From Synergistaceae bacterium (GTDB lineage Bacteria; Synergistota; Synergistia; Synergistales; Synergistaceae), in assembly GCA_031290235.1 (NCBI GenBank), contig JAITNX010000118.1, positions 1 through 46,661 of the forward strand: 46,661 nt of DNA, read 5' to 3'. The notes under the pieces were generated by a model, which was not told where the DNA came from, ran no database searches, and saw only the letters and a program-made list of their open reading frames with translations. The position numbers and the translations under genes were made by a program. Below, piece after piece: positions 1 through 9,464 of the stretch (within the stretch, counting starts at the first letter, position 1; every line of letters starts with the position of its first letter).

Positions 1-62
1 CCAAAATCCCGGCCTTCACCGACGCCTTTGCCCCTGTCGAAAAATATACGTTCAGGTTCTGA
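1..62 (+). CDS. 3' end of a truncated CDS (...KIPAFTDAFAPVEKYTFRF*), possibly spermidine-synthase-like C-terminus
   Basis: Open frame from window start to TGA at 60-62; 'TDAFAPVE' resembles C-termini of spermidine synthase family proteins; very short. Confidence 0.25.
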   Translation, partial: KIPAFTDAFAPVEKYTFRF

Positions 63-116
63 TTTCAGAGAGGGCAATCTGGGCGTCTGAGATGAATATG
101 CCGATCCAGAGCGGCG

Positions 117-974
117 CTACTCCATCATCAACAGCACCTGCATGTCGCCCCTCTTTGTATGGATGTCAAACCCCTCGGCCCCAAACTTCTCTCTGGAATT
201 CGCGACCAGCGTGGGGGGCGTAATATCGCACGTTTTACCGTTGCCGGACATCATCACAGTGGATTTTCCCCCGATGATGTTCGACGTCTCCGCCATAGCG
301 GAGCGGGCGATCTCGTCAAGCTCGTCGATGTCCTTAGATATGAGAGATTTTATGATCGAGCGCGCGAAGCCGGCTGAGTATGCGAATATCGCCTTGCCAG
401 CCACGTCCCCGATAAGCCCGATTTCAAATGTGACATCGCCTTTGAAATCTCTTTTGGGCGGCATGGTTTTGGTGATTTCATCCTGGCTCAACCCAAGCAT
501 GGATGTAATCACGTTGATCGCGCTGTTTGAGAAACTTTCAAGGCAGGTCAACAGTGGTTCGTTGTCACGCGCGGAGTTTTTCCCGACAATTTTCTGGTCG
601 GTTTCGGCGACATGGTAGTTCAGCCATGCCACGAGCGAGCCGGAGAAAGCTTTCACCACCTTCATGTCATATTTCGAGTCGGCCATTCTTTTCGCGAAGT
701 TATCGACAGTCATGATGAACCTCTTGTGCTGCAGCTTATGCGCCTCGATGTCCTTGTAGCCTATCGACGTCTGATACCCCTCCTCGAATTGGAAATGTTT
801 GACAGTATAGCCGTACAGAAAGTTCACGGCGTCAGCGCACTCCTTCTTGTAGTCGGAGTGCTCGTGGTCGTCGATAACAGCCAACAGATCATCGACCATT
901 TTAAAAAGCTGCTGATGCTGGCTGTCAATTGTATCCACTCCCAGCCGATATTCTTCTTTCCACATAAAAATCAC
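117..974 (-). CDS. Bacteriohemerythrin fused to CheX-like phosphatase domain
   Basis: N-term hemerythrin ligand pattern (DSQHQQLF, HFQFEE, HKLQHKRF, NYHVAETD); C-term CheX-like with E-x2-N (AETSNIIGG). Confidence 0.8.
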   Translation of the reverse strand: MIFMWKEEYRLGVDTIDSQHQQLFKMVDDLLAVIDDHEHSDYKKECADAVNFLYGYTVKHFQFEEGYQTSIGYKDIEAHKLQHKRFIMTVDNFAKRMADSKYDMKVVKAFSGSLVAWLNYHVAETDQKIVGKNSARDNEPLLTCLESFSNSAINVITSMLGLSQDEITKTMPPKRDFKGDVTFEIGLIGDVAGKAIFAYSAGFARSIIKSLISKDIDELDEIARSAMAETSNIIGGKSTVMMSGNGKTCDITPPTLVANSREKFGAEGFDIHTKRGDMQVLLMME

Positions 975-1173
975 TCCTTTTGAACCGAAATTTTCCCCCT
1001 AAATGTAATGCGCATCACGATACGGATAGATGTGTTTTTGTTTTTTAAAATTCTACAATATCTCAAGTTCGTTGAACAGCCCCGAAATGATCTCTTGCTC
1101 TTTATTCTTCTCTAAGTCAAGCGCGCAGGATGCGAGTTTGACTTGGAATTAGAATTGGATGGCGCGGCGGCAC

Positions 1174-1202
1174 TTGCGCAAAATGTTCCGCGAGGATATA
1201 AT
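1174..1202 (+). promoter_or_regulatory. Sigma70-type promoter for the rpsF operon (TTGCGC-N17-TATAAT)
   Basis: -35-like TTGCGC 1174-1179, 17-nt spacer, TATAAT 1197-1202. Confidence 0.6.
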
Positions 1203-1284
1203 ACTACACCGTTATCCCTGCCTCCCTCACGAGGGGGAGGCCAAAGGGCCGCTCTGCGGCCCATCAGACCATAGGGAGGAGGTG

Positions 1285-1575
1285 ATGCACGTGCGGCTTT
1301 ACGAATTGACGGTTATCCTTGTCGCGGAGCTCGAAGATCACAAGGCGGCTGCGGAAGAGATAGCCGAGGTCGTGCGAGGTTTGGGAGCAGAGGTCGAGAA
1401 GGTCGATCTCTGGGGCAAGAAGCGTTTCGCGTATCCCATCAAGAAGCAGCAGGAGGGTTTCTACGCGATGATAACGATGAAGGCCCCGGCGGATCAAATA
1501 CGAGAGCTCGACCGCGTCCTCGGCTTGCGCCAGCAGGTTCTGAGACATCTCGTCGTTTCCCTGGACGAGGAGTAG
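1285..1575 (+). CDS. rpsF: 30S ribosomal protein S6
   Basis: MHVRLYELTVILVAELEDHKAAAEE..., RBS GGAGGAGG upstream of ATG 1285; followed by ssb and rpsR. Confidence 0.95.
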   Translation: MHVRLYELTVILVAELEDHKAAAEEIAEVVRGLGAEVEKVDLWGKKRFAYPIKKQQEGFYAMITMKAPADQIRELDRVLGLRQQVLRHLVVSLDEE

Positions 1576-1584
1576 GTACGGATT

Positions 1585-2148
1585 ATGGCCAGAGGATTCA
1601 ACAAAGTGATAATAATGGGCAACCTCACGAGGGATCCTGACGTGAGGCATACGCCCAGCAAGCAGAAGGTGGCTCACATAACAATCGCCGTCGGCCGCCA
1701 GTGGAAGAACAAAAGCACAGGAGAACAGCAGAGCCAGACAGATTTCATACCTGTCGTGGCCTGGGGGGTTCTCGCGGACATAATCGACCGATACCTCCGC
1801 AAGGGCAAGCCGGCCCTCGTGGAGGGGCGTATGCAGGTGCGCGACTACGACGACCCAAAAACAGGCGTCAGGAAGTGGGTGACGGAGGTCGTCGCCGAAA
1901 ACCTGACCCTTCTGCCATCCGGACGCAGGGACGACGAGTCCTATGGCGACATACCCGCGCCGACCCCGCGCCAGGCGTCGGGTCAGAGCCAGAGCGCCGG
2001 CGCTCCTGCGCCGGCGCGTCCGGCTTCTCAGCCGGACGACTATGGGGACGCGGGCAGCCTTAGAGACGAGATCGATTTTGAGGAGGACTTCCCGCTCGAT
2101 TTTTCCGAGATGGGCGACTCCAGCAGCGACGTGGACGTACCATTTTAG
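1585..2148 (+). CDS. ssb: Single-stranded DNA-binding protein
   Basis: OB-fold SSB sequence [25 protein letters not shown]..., acidic C-term tail ending DVPF. Confidence 0.97.
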   Translation: MARGFNKVIIMGNLTRDPDVRHTPSKQKVAHITIAVGRQWKNKSTGEQQSQTDFIPVVAWGVLADIIDRYLRKGKPALVEGRMQVRDYDDPKTGVRKWVTEVVAENLTLLPSGRRDDESYGDIPAPTPRQASGQSQSAGAPAPARPASQPDDYGDAGSLRDEIDFEEDFPLDFSEMGDSSSDVDVPF

Positions 2149-2179
2149 AGCGCAGATTGACGAGGAGTTGAGATTTGAT

Positions 2180-2416
2180 ATGGACAGTCAATTCAGGAAA
2201 CGGCGCAAGCGCCGCCCGAAGGTATGCCATTATTGCGTCGACAAGGTGACGCATGTAGACTACAAAGAGTCCGAGAAGCTCCGCAGATATATAACGGACA
2301 GGGGAAAGATAATCCCGAGGCGCGTCACAGGCGCCTGCGCCAAACACCAGCGTCAGTTGACGAGGGCGATAAAGAGGGCGCGTTTTCTGGCCCTCCTGCC
2401 ATTCACCTCGGATTAG
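2180..2416 (+). CDS. rpsR: 30S ribosomal protein S18
   Basis: [19 protein letters not shown]...[44 protein letters not shown] at 2180. Confidence 0.96.
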   Translation: MDSQFRKRRKRRPKVCHYCVDKVTHVDYKESEKLRRYITDRGKIIPRRVTGACAKHQRQLTRAIKRARFLALLPFTSD

Positions 2417-2493
2417 ACGAGACTGATGACAACGAACCGGGGGGGCTTGACGCTCCCCCGGTTCTGTCTGTAACAGCTATTGAGGAGGCGCAG

Positions 2494-3453
2494 ATGTCTT
2501 CCGGTTCCGCGGCAAAAGACTGGTTTTTTTGCACCGCTGCGAGCTTTGTCCTCTTCGTGCTGGGCGTAATGGCCCCGGCGATGATGACGATGCCGCTGAT
2601 GTTGGTTTACCCTTTCCCGATGATCTTCCTCACGTTCGCTCGGGGAGTGCGCGTGGGCGCGTTCTCGTGCGTGACGGTCGCCGTCGCGGTTTTTGTGGGT
2701 TTCCACTCGACGGCGCTTGCGGTAGTTTGTTTTGTGGCCTGGGGTATCCCAGGGGTTCTGCTCGGGTTTGTCGCGGGCAGGGTGAAAGGGGCGGAGGCGC
2801 TTCTGCTTGGGATCGCCTGTTCGCTCGCCGGTAAACTTGCGGCCATGGCGTTGATGTGGGCCGCCACTGGCGTGAATATGATGGCGCCGGACACCGCGGA
2901 GATGGAGCGCGCGGTGACGACAGCCTGGATGCCAATGCTGGAGTCCCTCTCCGGCGGCGAAGCCGCGAAAGCCAAGGAGGGCTTGTCTCGCATCGTCGAT
3001 TATCTCGTTACGATAATACCGTCAGTGGTGATAATATTTTCGTCGGCCGAGGTTTTGCTCTCGTACAGTCTGGCGTCGAAATTTTTCGCGCGACGCGGGA
3101 ACGCTGAGCTTTTCAGGCTACCGCCGTTCGGAGCGTGGTCATTTCCGAAAAATATAATCGTCGCCCTCGTCGTTGGTTTTATATGCGAGAAAATCGGAAA
3201 CAGATATGAGGGGATGGGCGTGCTGCGGCAGGTCGGCGCCAACCTCGGAGCGCTGACATGGACGCTGTTCGCCGTTCAGGGGCTTGCCGTTCTTTATTTT
3301 TTCATGGGGCGCTTCGGCTTTCCCAAAATCGCAAGAGTCGTTATTATAGTTCTCGCCCCGCTTGTTCCGGTCATGGGCGGCATTCTGTCAATACTCGGCA
3401 TAGCGGACATTGGGATTGATTTGAGAAAACGCGTGGGGAGGAAAAAACCGTGA
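2494..3453 (+). CDS. YybS-like DUF2232 membrane protein
   Basis: Multi-TM protein between rpsR and rplI (typical YybS position); ATG 2494 with upstream GAGGAGG. Confidence 0.8.
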   Translation: MSSGSAAKDWFFCTAASFVLFVLGVMAPAMMTMPLMLVYPFPMIFLTFARGVRVGAFSCVTVAVAVFVGFHSTALAVVCFVAWGIPGVLLGFVAGRVKGAEALLLGIACSLAGKLAAMALMWAATGVNMMAPDTAEMERAVTTAWMPMLESLSGGEAAKAKEGLSRIVDYLVTIIPSVVIIFSSAEVLLSYSLASKFFARRGNAELFRLPPFGAWSFPKNIIVALVVGFICEKIGNRYEGMGVLRQVGANLGALTWTLFAVQGLAVLYFFMGRFGFPKIARVVIIVLAPLVPVMGGILSILGIADIGIDLRKRVGRKKP

Positions 3454-3896
3454 AGGTCATATTGATTGAGGACGTGAGCAAACTTGGCGCCAAGGGCGAT
3501 CTCGTAGAGGTCTCCGACGGGTATGCCAGAAATTTCCTGTTCAAGAAAAAAGTCGCGCTCGAGGGCACTCCCGCCAGGGTGAAGGAGTGGGAGGATCAGC
3601 AGAAGGCCAGGAAAAAACGCGAGGCCAAGCTGGAGGCGAGCGCCATAGAGGCGAAAAAGAAAATAGGCGGAAAGATGGTTACGGTGAAGATGAGCGCGGG
3701 CGAGGAGGGGCGCCTCTTCGGAAGCGTGACGTCGCAGCAGGTCGCGTCCGCGATCGCGAGCCAGCTCTCCGTCGATGTCGACAAAAAGGACATTCGTCTG
3801 GACGAGCAAATAAAACAGCTCGGAAAACACCCGTTCAAGGCGAGGCTCTACTCGGGGGTGGAGGCCGAACTCACTCTGTCCGTAGAGGCCGAGTAG
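3450..3896 (+). CDS. rplI: 50S ribosomal protein L9
   Basis: MKVILIEDVSKLGAKGDLVEVSDGYARNFLFKKKVAL; GTG start overlapping the upstream stop. Confidence 0.96.
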   Translation: MKVILIEDVSKLGAKGDLVEVSDGYARNFLFKKKVALEGTPARVKEWEDQQKARKKREAKLEASAIEAKKKIGGKMVTVKMSAGEEGRLFGSVTSQQVASAIASQLSVDVDKKDIRLDEQIKQLGKHPFKARLYSGVEAELTLSVEAE

Positions 3897-3897
3897 A

Positions 3898-5247
3898 TTG
3901 CAGGAATACATCCACGAACGGATACCCCCGAATAACCTGGACGCGGAGAGAGCCGTTCTTGGGGCCTGCCTGATAGAGCGCGACGCTCTCCTGCTCGTCG
4001 TCGAGACGCTTCGCGGCGATGATTTCTACGAGCCAAGGCACGGGATCGCCTTTGACGTTATGTTCGAGATGGCCCGCCGCGACAGGGCAGTGGACGCGCT
4101 TACGTTTCAGGAGGAGCTTTCGAGACGCGGCATTCTGGAGCGCGTAGGCGGCGCGCCTTTCATCACCATGTTGGTGGACGCCGTGATGACCACTGCCAAC
4201 ATAGAGCACCACTGCGCCATAGTGAGGGACAAATCCGTCCACAGAGGACTGATAAAAGTCGGGGCGGATATCGCGCGTCTGGGCTTCAGCGAGGAGGCCG
4301 AATCCGCAGACGTCCTCGAGGCCGCCGAAAAACAGGTGTTCGAGATAGCGAGGGACGCCGCGCCTCAGATTCGAAAAATCGAGAGCGTGGTCGTCGCCAC
4401 GTTCGAGCAGATAGAGCGCAATATAATGGAGGGCGTATCCGGAAACGGCATAGCGTCTGGTTTCAACGACTTCGACAAAATCACCGGCGGCTTCCAGCCA
4501 GGCAGCCTCAACATCATAGCCGCGCGCCCGTCGATGGGCAAGACGGCTTTTGCCCTCAATATCGCCGAACACGCCGCTTTCAGCGACGACGTGTCGGTTC
4601 TCATCTTCAGCCTGGAGATGTCGGCTGAGCAACTTGCCGGAAGGCTTTTGAGTTCCGTGGCGCGGGTGAACCTGAGGGAGCTGGAGCAGTCGAACAACGT
4701 GAGAGCCGACCAGTGGAACGCGCTCATTGACGCTGTCGCGAGGCTTGGCAAGTCGTCGATATATATCGACGACAGCTCGATGTTGTCGAGCCTCGATCTT
4801 CGCTCTAGGTGCAGGAGGTTTTTCGCGAGGCAGAAAGCGGGGAAAAGCCTCGTGATCGTGGATTATCTCCAGTTGATGACGAACGCGAGGAAGGCCGAGA
4901 ACAGGCAGCAGGAGGTCTCGGACATCTCTCGCGCCATGAAGGGCCTCGCGCGGGAATTTTCCGTGCCTGTAATAGCGCTCTCCCAGTTGTCGCGGGAGGT
5001 TGAAAAAAGGGGCGCGGACAAGCGCCCGATGCTCTCGGACTTGAGGGACAGCGGCGCTATCGAGCAGGACGCGGATCTCGTAGCTTTTTTGTACCGCCCG
5101 GCTTATTACCAGCAGGACAAGGAGTCGTCGGACCCGACGGCGGAAGTGGCCATAGCCAAGCACAGGAACGGGCCGACCGGCAAAGCCGATCTTGTTTTCT
5201 ACAAGGAATACTCAAGATTCGAGAACCCGGCGTACTCGCGGCGTTGA
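3898..5247 (+). CDS. dnaB: Replicative DNA helicase
   Basis: IPPNNLDAERAVLGACL, Walker A ARPSMGKTAFALN, VIVDYLQLM; apparent TTG start. Confidence 0.96.
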   Translation: MQEYIHERIPPNNLDAERAVLGACLIERDALLLVVETLRGDDFYEPRHGIAFDVMFEMARRDRAVDALTFQEELSRRGILERVGGAPFITMLVDAVMTTANIEHHCAIVRDKSVHRGLIKVGADIARLGFSEEAESADVLEAAEKQVFEIARDAAPQIRKIESVVVATFEQIERNIMEGVSGNGIASGFNDFDKITGGFQPGSLNIIAARPSMGKTAFALNIAEHAAFSDDVSVLIFSLEMSAEQLAGRLLSSVARVNLRELEQSNNVRADQWNALIDAVARLGKSSIYIDDSSMLSSLDLRSRCRRFFARQKAGKSLVIVDYLQLMTNARKAENRQQEVSDISRAMKGLAREFSVPVIALSQLSREVEKRGADKRPMLSDLRDSGAIEQDADLVAFLYRPAYYQQDKESSDPTAEVAIAKHRNGPTGKADLVFYKEYSRFENPAYSRR

Positions 5248-5320
5248 ATTTATCTCTATTTAATGTACACTGTTGTAATGAGGTTGTCGAGAATGATCGA
5301 ACTCCCGAGGGGGTGTCACA

Positions 5321-6076
5321 GTGGCGGATAGTATGTGGGATATCCTTCGTTTCCTGAAAAATCCCGAGGCCGGCGCCGGAGATGAAAAAGTCAGCCTGGA
5401 CGCACAGTCCGAGAAAAACCAGATAGACGCGCGGTTGACTGGCGCGCTCGAAGCGGCTGGGAAAAAGCCGTCCGCGCTTTCGCCTCCGGCTTTGCCGGAT
5501 GTGAAAGCGGGCGAGAGCGAGGAGCTCAGCGCTGGGGAGAGCGAGTTTCTCATCGTCGATATTGAAAACGCGGAGACCTCCGCTGGAGCGTTTTCCGAGC
5601 CGCGCAGGCCCGCTACCACAGAGGTTTTAGGAGATGGCGGGCCCCATCTGGCGCCGCCGCCCACGCCAAAGCCCCATCGATCGCCCAGGGAAGCGAAATC
5701 AGCGGCGCCGAGTCTGCCGTCCGCCGCGCCGGCGTCTATTTCGAGCATAAAGGAAACCGCCTCCCTGTTCGGAGCGATGAGGGAAAACGAAATTACGGAT
5801 CTGTCTGGGTCGATAATGGAGCTTGGCGTGCTCGTGACGGCTCTCGAGTCGCTTGCCGAGAATCGGGCCGATCGCCCGCCGGAGAAAAAAAGGGAGAGCG
5901 CGGACGGGCCGGCCGGCGGTCTCCTCGGGGATCTCTCCATCTTGATGAACAGGCACCAGAAAGCCGGAATACCGGCCCAATGGCGCGTAAAGCAGATGAA
6001 CCAGAGCGCCCTCATCGTCGAGATATCCGTCGACCTTATGAGCGCGGAGAGGGGGAGATCTGTCGATGGAGAGTGA
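5321..6076 (+). CDS. Hypothetical protein, Pro/Ala-rich central region
   Basis: 251-aa ORF overlapping the next gene start; no recognised motif. Confidence 0.6.
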   Translation: MADSMWDILRFLKNPEAGAGDEKVSLDAQSEKNQIDARLTGALEAAGKKPSALSPPALPDVKAGESEELSAGESEFLIVDIENAETSAGAFSEPRRPATTEVLGDGGPHLAPPPTPKPHRSPREAKSAAPSLPSAAPASISSIKETASLFGAMRENEITDLSGSIMELGVLVTALESLAENRADRPPEKKRESADGPAGGLLGDLSILMNRHQKAGIPAQWRVKQMNQSALIVEISVDLMSAERGRSVDGE

Positions 6077-7925
6077 TTATGATGCTAAAGCTGAAAAGTT
6101 CAAAGGGGCGAATCTCAAGATGGCGCGGCTGAAAAAACGGCTCGCTCCCGTCTGGTTGACCGCGACAGCGCTCTTCATCACTTTCTCCCTGCCGAACCTT
6201 GTCTTCTCGGGTCGTTATTGGTTCGACACCCTGCACATCATGAAATGGACCGTGACGATGGTTCCGATAGGCATTTTGACGATTGCGGCCGGAATCAGCC
6301 TTATACGTTTCGGGGCGGAGAGGACAAATTTCAAGCTCGACGCGTTTGGGGCGTTGTGGCTCATGTTGCTGACGTTTATCACGGTTCAGCCGTTTTTGTT
6401 GCAGTTGTCGTCCGGTTCGACTTTCGCGAAGGAGTGGTTTTATTTCGCGTCCCTCTTTGGCGTCTATATGCTGACTTACAACCTCTGCGATGGAGGGAAG
6501 CTGCATCGCGCCCTCCTGTGGGGCGGCAGCGTGAACGCGTCCATAAACATTCTGTTCGCCGAGCTTCTCATAAGAAACATGAATGGTAGGTTCCCATTCA
6601 TACTGGACGTTCCTGGAAACTACATCGGCAACACTGCCCAGCAGGAGATGTTCGGGTTGTGGACAGCTATGGCGGTGCTGAACTGCATTTTCCTGCACCT
6701 TCATTATGTCGGAGAGCTCAAGGAGCGCGAGAAACTCTTCGACCGCCCAGCGCTTTTCTCGCAGGTCGCGCTGAATTTATTTTTCCTGACAGTCAACTCC
6801 TGGGGGCTGTGGAGCTCGACGGCGCGCGGCGCGATACTTTCGCTGCTCGTCGCCTTCGTCGTCCTCGTCGTCGGCCTCTGGAGGAGCGGGCGTATCTCGG
6901 CGCTCAAGAGGTCGGCCAAGTTGTTTGGGATAGTGGCGGCGTTTTTGGCGATATTCCTCGCCGTCAGCTCTATGGTCGGTACTGGGAGAGGCAACGCCTT
7001 CGTCGCCAAGATGATGGACATGATGCAGAACCCCACGTCCGTCGGCGGCAGGATCAGCATCTGGCGCACGAGCCTGGAGGTTTTCCTCAAGGCGCCGATA
7101 ACCGGCGTCGGGCTCGGTCACTACAAGTGGAGTTTTCTCGACGCCCAAAGGATCATGTACAAGAAGCGTCCCGATCTGCTTGACGCTCCGGGGTACGAAT
7201 GGCAGTTCACATACTGGGCTCACAGCGAATACATACAGTGGCTCTGCGAGACAGGCATCATAGGATCGGCCCTGCTCCTTTTACTGGCAGTGTGGTGGCT
7301 TTACTCGTTTATACTCGCGCTCGTGAGGAGAGATCCCCTGCCGCAGGCCGCGCTCTGGGGGTGCGCCATGCTGTTTTTGTTATGGTTCGACGCTCTGTTC
7401 AGCCGGCCGTTTCACAGGATAGAGAACTCTGTCTGGATGGCGCTCGCTTTCGCGATGTCGAACAGGTCGATCTTGCGGGCCAACATCAAGTGGACGATTA
7501 TCGAAAGCTCCGCGGTATACAGGATATTCGGCGTATTTCTTGCCGCCGTCTCGATCTATGGATTATTTTTTCTGGCTGGCGGCATCCGCGGGGATCAGCT
7601 CATATACGGCGCGATGTCGCGCGCGATTTCGCCGCAGGAGAGCGAGTCTCTCTTGAAATCGGCGGAGACGTACGTAATGTCGCGCGACGACGCGAAGGAG
7701 CAGTTTGCCTACCTCTACGCGCGCGTCGGCGCCGCCGGCGAAAACGTCGAGATTTTCACGGAGGGTCTCAGGTACATGTACGCGGCCTTCTTGCGGCGTC
7801 CAACATCGGCGCTTCTCTTTGACCTCATAACCTACGGCCGGAAGTTGGGAGCGAGCGAACTCATATCGCTGCTCGAACCGTACCTCAAGCCCGGAATGTT
7901 GAACCCCGATCCGCAGGCGCCGTGA
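6066..7925 (+). CDS. O-antigen ligase/polymerase (Wzy/WaaL-like) membrane protein
   Basis: Multi-TM; SSTARGAILSLLVAF and GRISIWRTSLEVFLKAPITGVGLGHYKW typical of Wzy_C proteins. Confidence 0.8.
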   Translation: MESDYDAKAEKFKGANLKMARLKKRLAPVWLTATALFITFSLPNLVFSGRYWFDTLHIMKWTVTMVPIGILTIAAGISLIRFGAERTNFKLDAFGALWLMLLTFITVQPFLLQLSSGSTFAKEWFYFASLFGVYMLTYNLCDGGKLHRALLWGGSVNASINILFAELLIRNMNGRFPFILDVPGNYIGNTAQQEMFGLWTAMAVLNCIFLHLHYVGELKEREKLFDRPALFSQVALNLFFLTVNSWGLWSSTARGAILSLLVAFVVLVVGLWRSGRISALKRSAKLFGIVAAFLAIFLAVSSMVGTGRGNAFVAKMMDMMQNPTSVGGRISIWRTSLEVFLKAPITGVGLGHYKWSFLDAQRIMYKKRPDLLDAPGYEWQFTYWAHSEYIQWLCETGIIGSALLLLLAVWWLYSFILALVRRDPLPQAALWGCAMLFLLWFDALFSRPFHRIENSVWMALAFAMSNRSILRANIKWTIIESSAVYRIFGVFLAAVSIYGLFFLAGGIRGDQLIYGAMSRAISPQESESLLKSAETYVMSRDDAKEQFAYLYARVGAAGENVEIFTEGLRYMYAAFLRRPTSALLFDLITYGRKLGASELISLLEPYLKPGMLNPDPQAP

Positions 7926-8563
7926 CCGTTCTATGGGGGCCTCGGATGAAACGGCGCGGACGCGGGGCGTTTACTATGGTCGAGATAATGCTTGTCGTCG
8001 CCATAGCCGGCATCATACTTGCGGCGGGCCTCGTGCCGCTCATGTATACCGCGAGGTTGATGGCGGAGACGCGGGCAGCTTTCACGCGGGACAACGGCGA
8101 GCGCGCGGCAGTCGCCAGGATGGTCACGGACGCGCGTGAACTGATCTCGATCAACGAGTCGAGCGTTGTGAAACTGCTGCGCGGCGACGAACTCGGAGAG
8201 GGCGGAGACCGGGACTACCTCGCCCTGTGGACGCTGACGCCGTCGTACTCCATGGCGCCGCTTTGCACAGTCGTATTTGGGCTGCCGCCCAAGAGCGCGC
8301 TGGCTGGCGATTACGAGGACGGTCTTTACAGGTGGCTGCTGTCGGACGATAAAAGGCCCGTCGATATGACGCCCGACGACCTCTCCCCGGAGAGTGGGAG
8401 GCTGATTCTGCGCGGCGTAAAGGGCGTGAGATTTTTGGCGTTGAGCGGAACGGAATGGCTCGACGTCTATGCCGGAGGAATGCCTCAGGCGCTCAGGGTG
8501 GGGCTCGATTACGGCGAAGATAAAGAGAGCAGGGTTTATGACGTCTGGCTGCCGAAGTTCTAA
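7922..8563 (+). CDS. Pseudopilin (GspJ/H-like)
   Basis: Type IV prepilin motif RGAFTMVEIMLVVAIAGIILAAG; GTG start overlapping the previous stop (GTGA). Confidence 0.75.
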   Translation: MTVLWGPRMKRRGRGAFTMVEIMLVVAIAGIILAAGLVPLMYTARLMAETRAAFTRDNGERAAVARMVTDARELISINESSVVKLLRGDELGEGGDRDYLALWTLTPSYSMAPLCTVVFGLPPKSALAGDYEDGLYRWLLSDDKRPVDMTPDDLSPESGRLILRGVKGVRFLALSGTEWLDVYAGGMPQALRVGLDYGEDKESRVYDVWLPKF

Positions 8564-9455
8564 GGGCGGGTTTGTGCTCATTGCCGTTCTGATGGTCACC
8601 GTACTGTTTCTCGGGGCGGCTGTCAGCTTCGCGACGTTCGCCAGATCCCAGATCAGGAGGGCTTCGGACGAGGAGTTTGCGCTTAGGGCGCGGAGCCTGG
8701 CCGTGATAGCGTGCGGTTTTGTCTCGGAGCTGATAGCGGGCGACAATAACGGGTACGACTCGCCGAGAGAAGTTTTCTATTCGCCTGAGGCTGTTCTGCT
8801 ATTGCCCTTTGGCGATTGGGAGGTTAATATAGGCATAATGCCGCAGGACGCCTTGATCCCTATAAACACGCCGTTTCTTCCTGACGGCGTTACGGTGCGG
8901 CAGGAGTATGAACATCTCTGGAGCCAAGTGTGGACACTCCTTGGCGCGTCCAATGCCGGGGTTCTCGCGCTCGACTTCCTCGACGCGGACGTGGAGCCGA
9001 GGGTGGGCAGCAGAGAGGACGGCTACTTCCCGAACAAAAAAATAAGCGACATGAGCGAGTTCCTTCGTCTGCCCGAGATCGAGCCCGAGCTTTTGTACGG
9101 CAGTTCGAGCGACTTGGGGCTCAATAATTTTTTTACGGTCCGCGGGGAAGAGTCGATAAACGTAAACGTGGCGCCGAGAGAGGTTCTGGCCGTTCTGGAT
9201 CCTGATCTGGGCCCGGACGCGGCTGACGCCATAATAGTTTACAGGGAGGACAACGACATAAAAAGCGCGTCGGATCTGAACAAGATACCGGGGCTTTCGC
9301 CGGCGGCGGTTGCCCGTCTCGACAAGATACTGACTGGCGGCAGCAATTATTTTTTAGTCCGAATCGGCGTTCGCTACGAGAATAACGAGCGTAATTTTGT
9401 GATACTATTAAAGCGCGGTGGCGCTAAATGCCAGGTTGTCAACTGGAGAGAGTAG
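8538..9455 (+). CDS. gspK: Type II secretion minor pseudopilin K-like protein
   Basis: SSKGGFVLIAVLMVTVLFLGAAVSFATFARSQIRRA; central helix-hairpin-helix-like region (NKIPGLSPAAVARLDKIL); ATG 8538. Confidence 0.75.
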   Translation: MTSGCRSSKGGFVLIAVLMVTVLFLGAAVSFATFARSQIRRASDEEFALRARSLAVIACGFVSELIAGDNNGYDSPREVFYSPEAVLLLPFGDWEVNIGIMPQDALIPINTPFLPDGVTVRQEYEHLWSQVWTLLGASNAGVLALDFLDADVEPRVGSREDGYFPNKKISDMSEFLRLPEIEPELLYGSSSDLGLNNFFTVRGEESINVNVAPREVLAVLDPDLGPDAADAIIVYREDNDIKSASDLNKIPGLSPAAVARLDKILTGGSNYFLVRIGVRYENNERNFVILLKRGGAKCQVVNWRE

Positions 9456-9464
9456 ACGCTGGAA

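Noticed and set aside
1159-1284. Upstream in-frame extension of rpsF (MARRHLRKMF...)
   Set aside because: Overlaps the promoter and leader hairpins; conserved S6 start is at 1285
3871-5163. 430-aa minus-strand ORF opposite dnaB
   Set aside because: Low-complexity Arg/Glu/His-rich translation, shadow of a well-identified GC-rich gene
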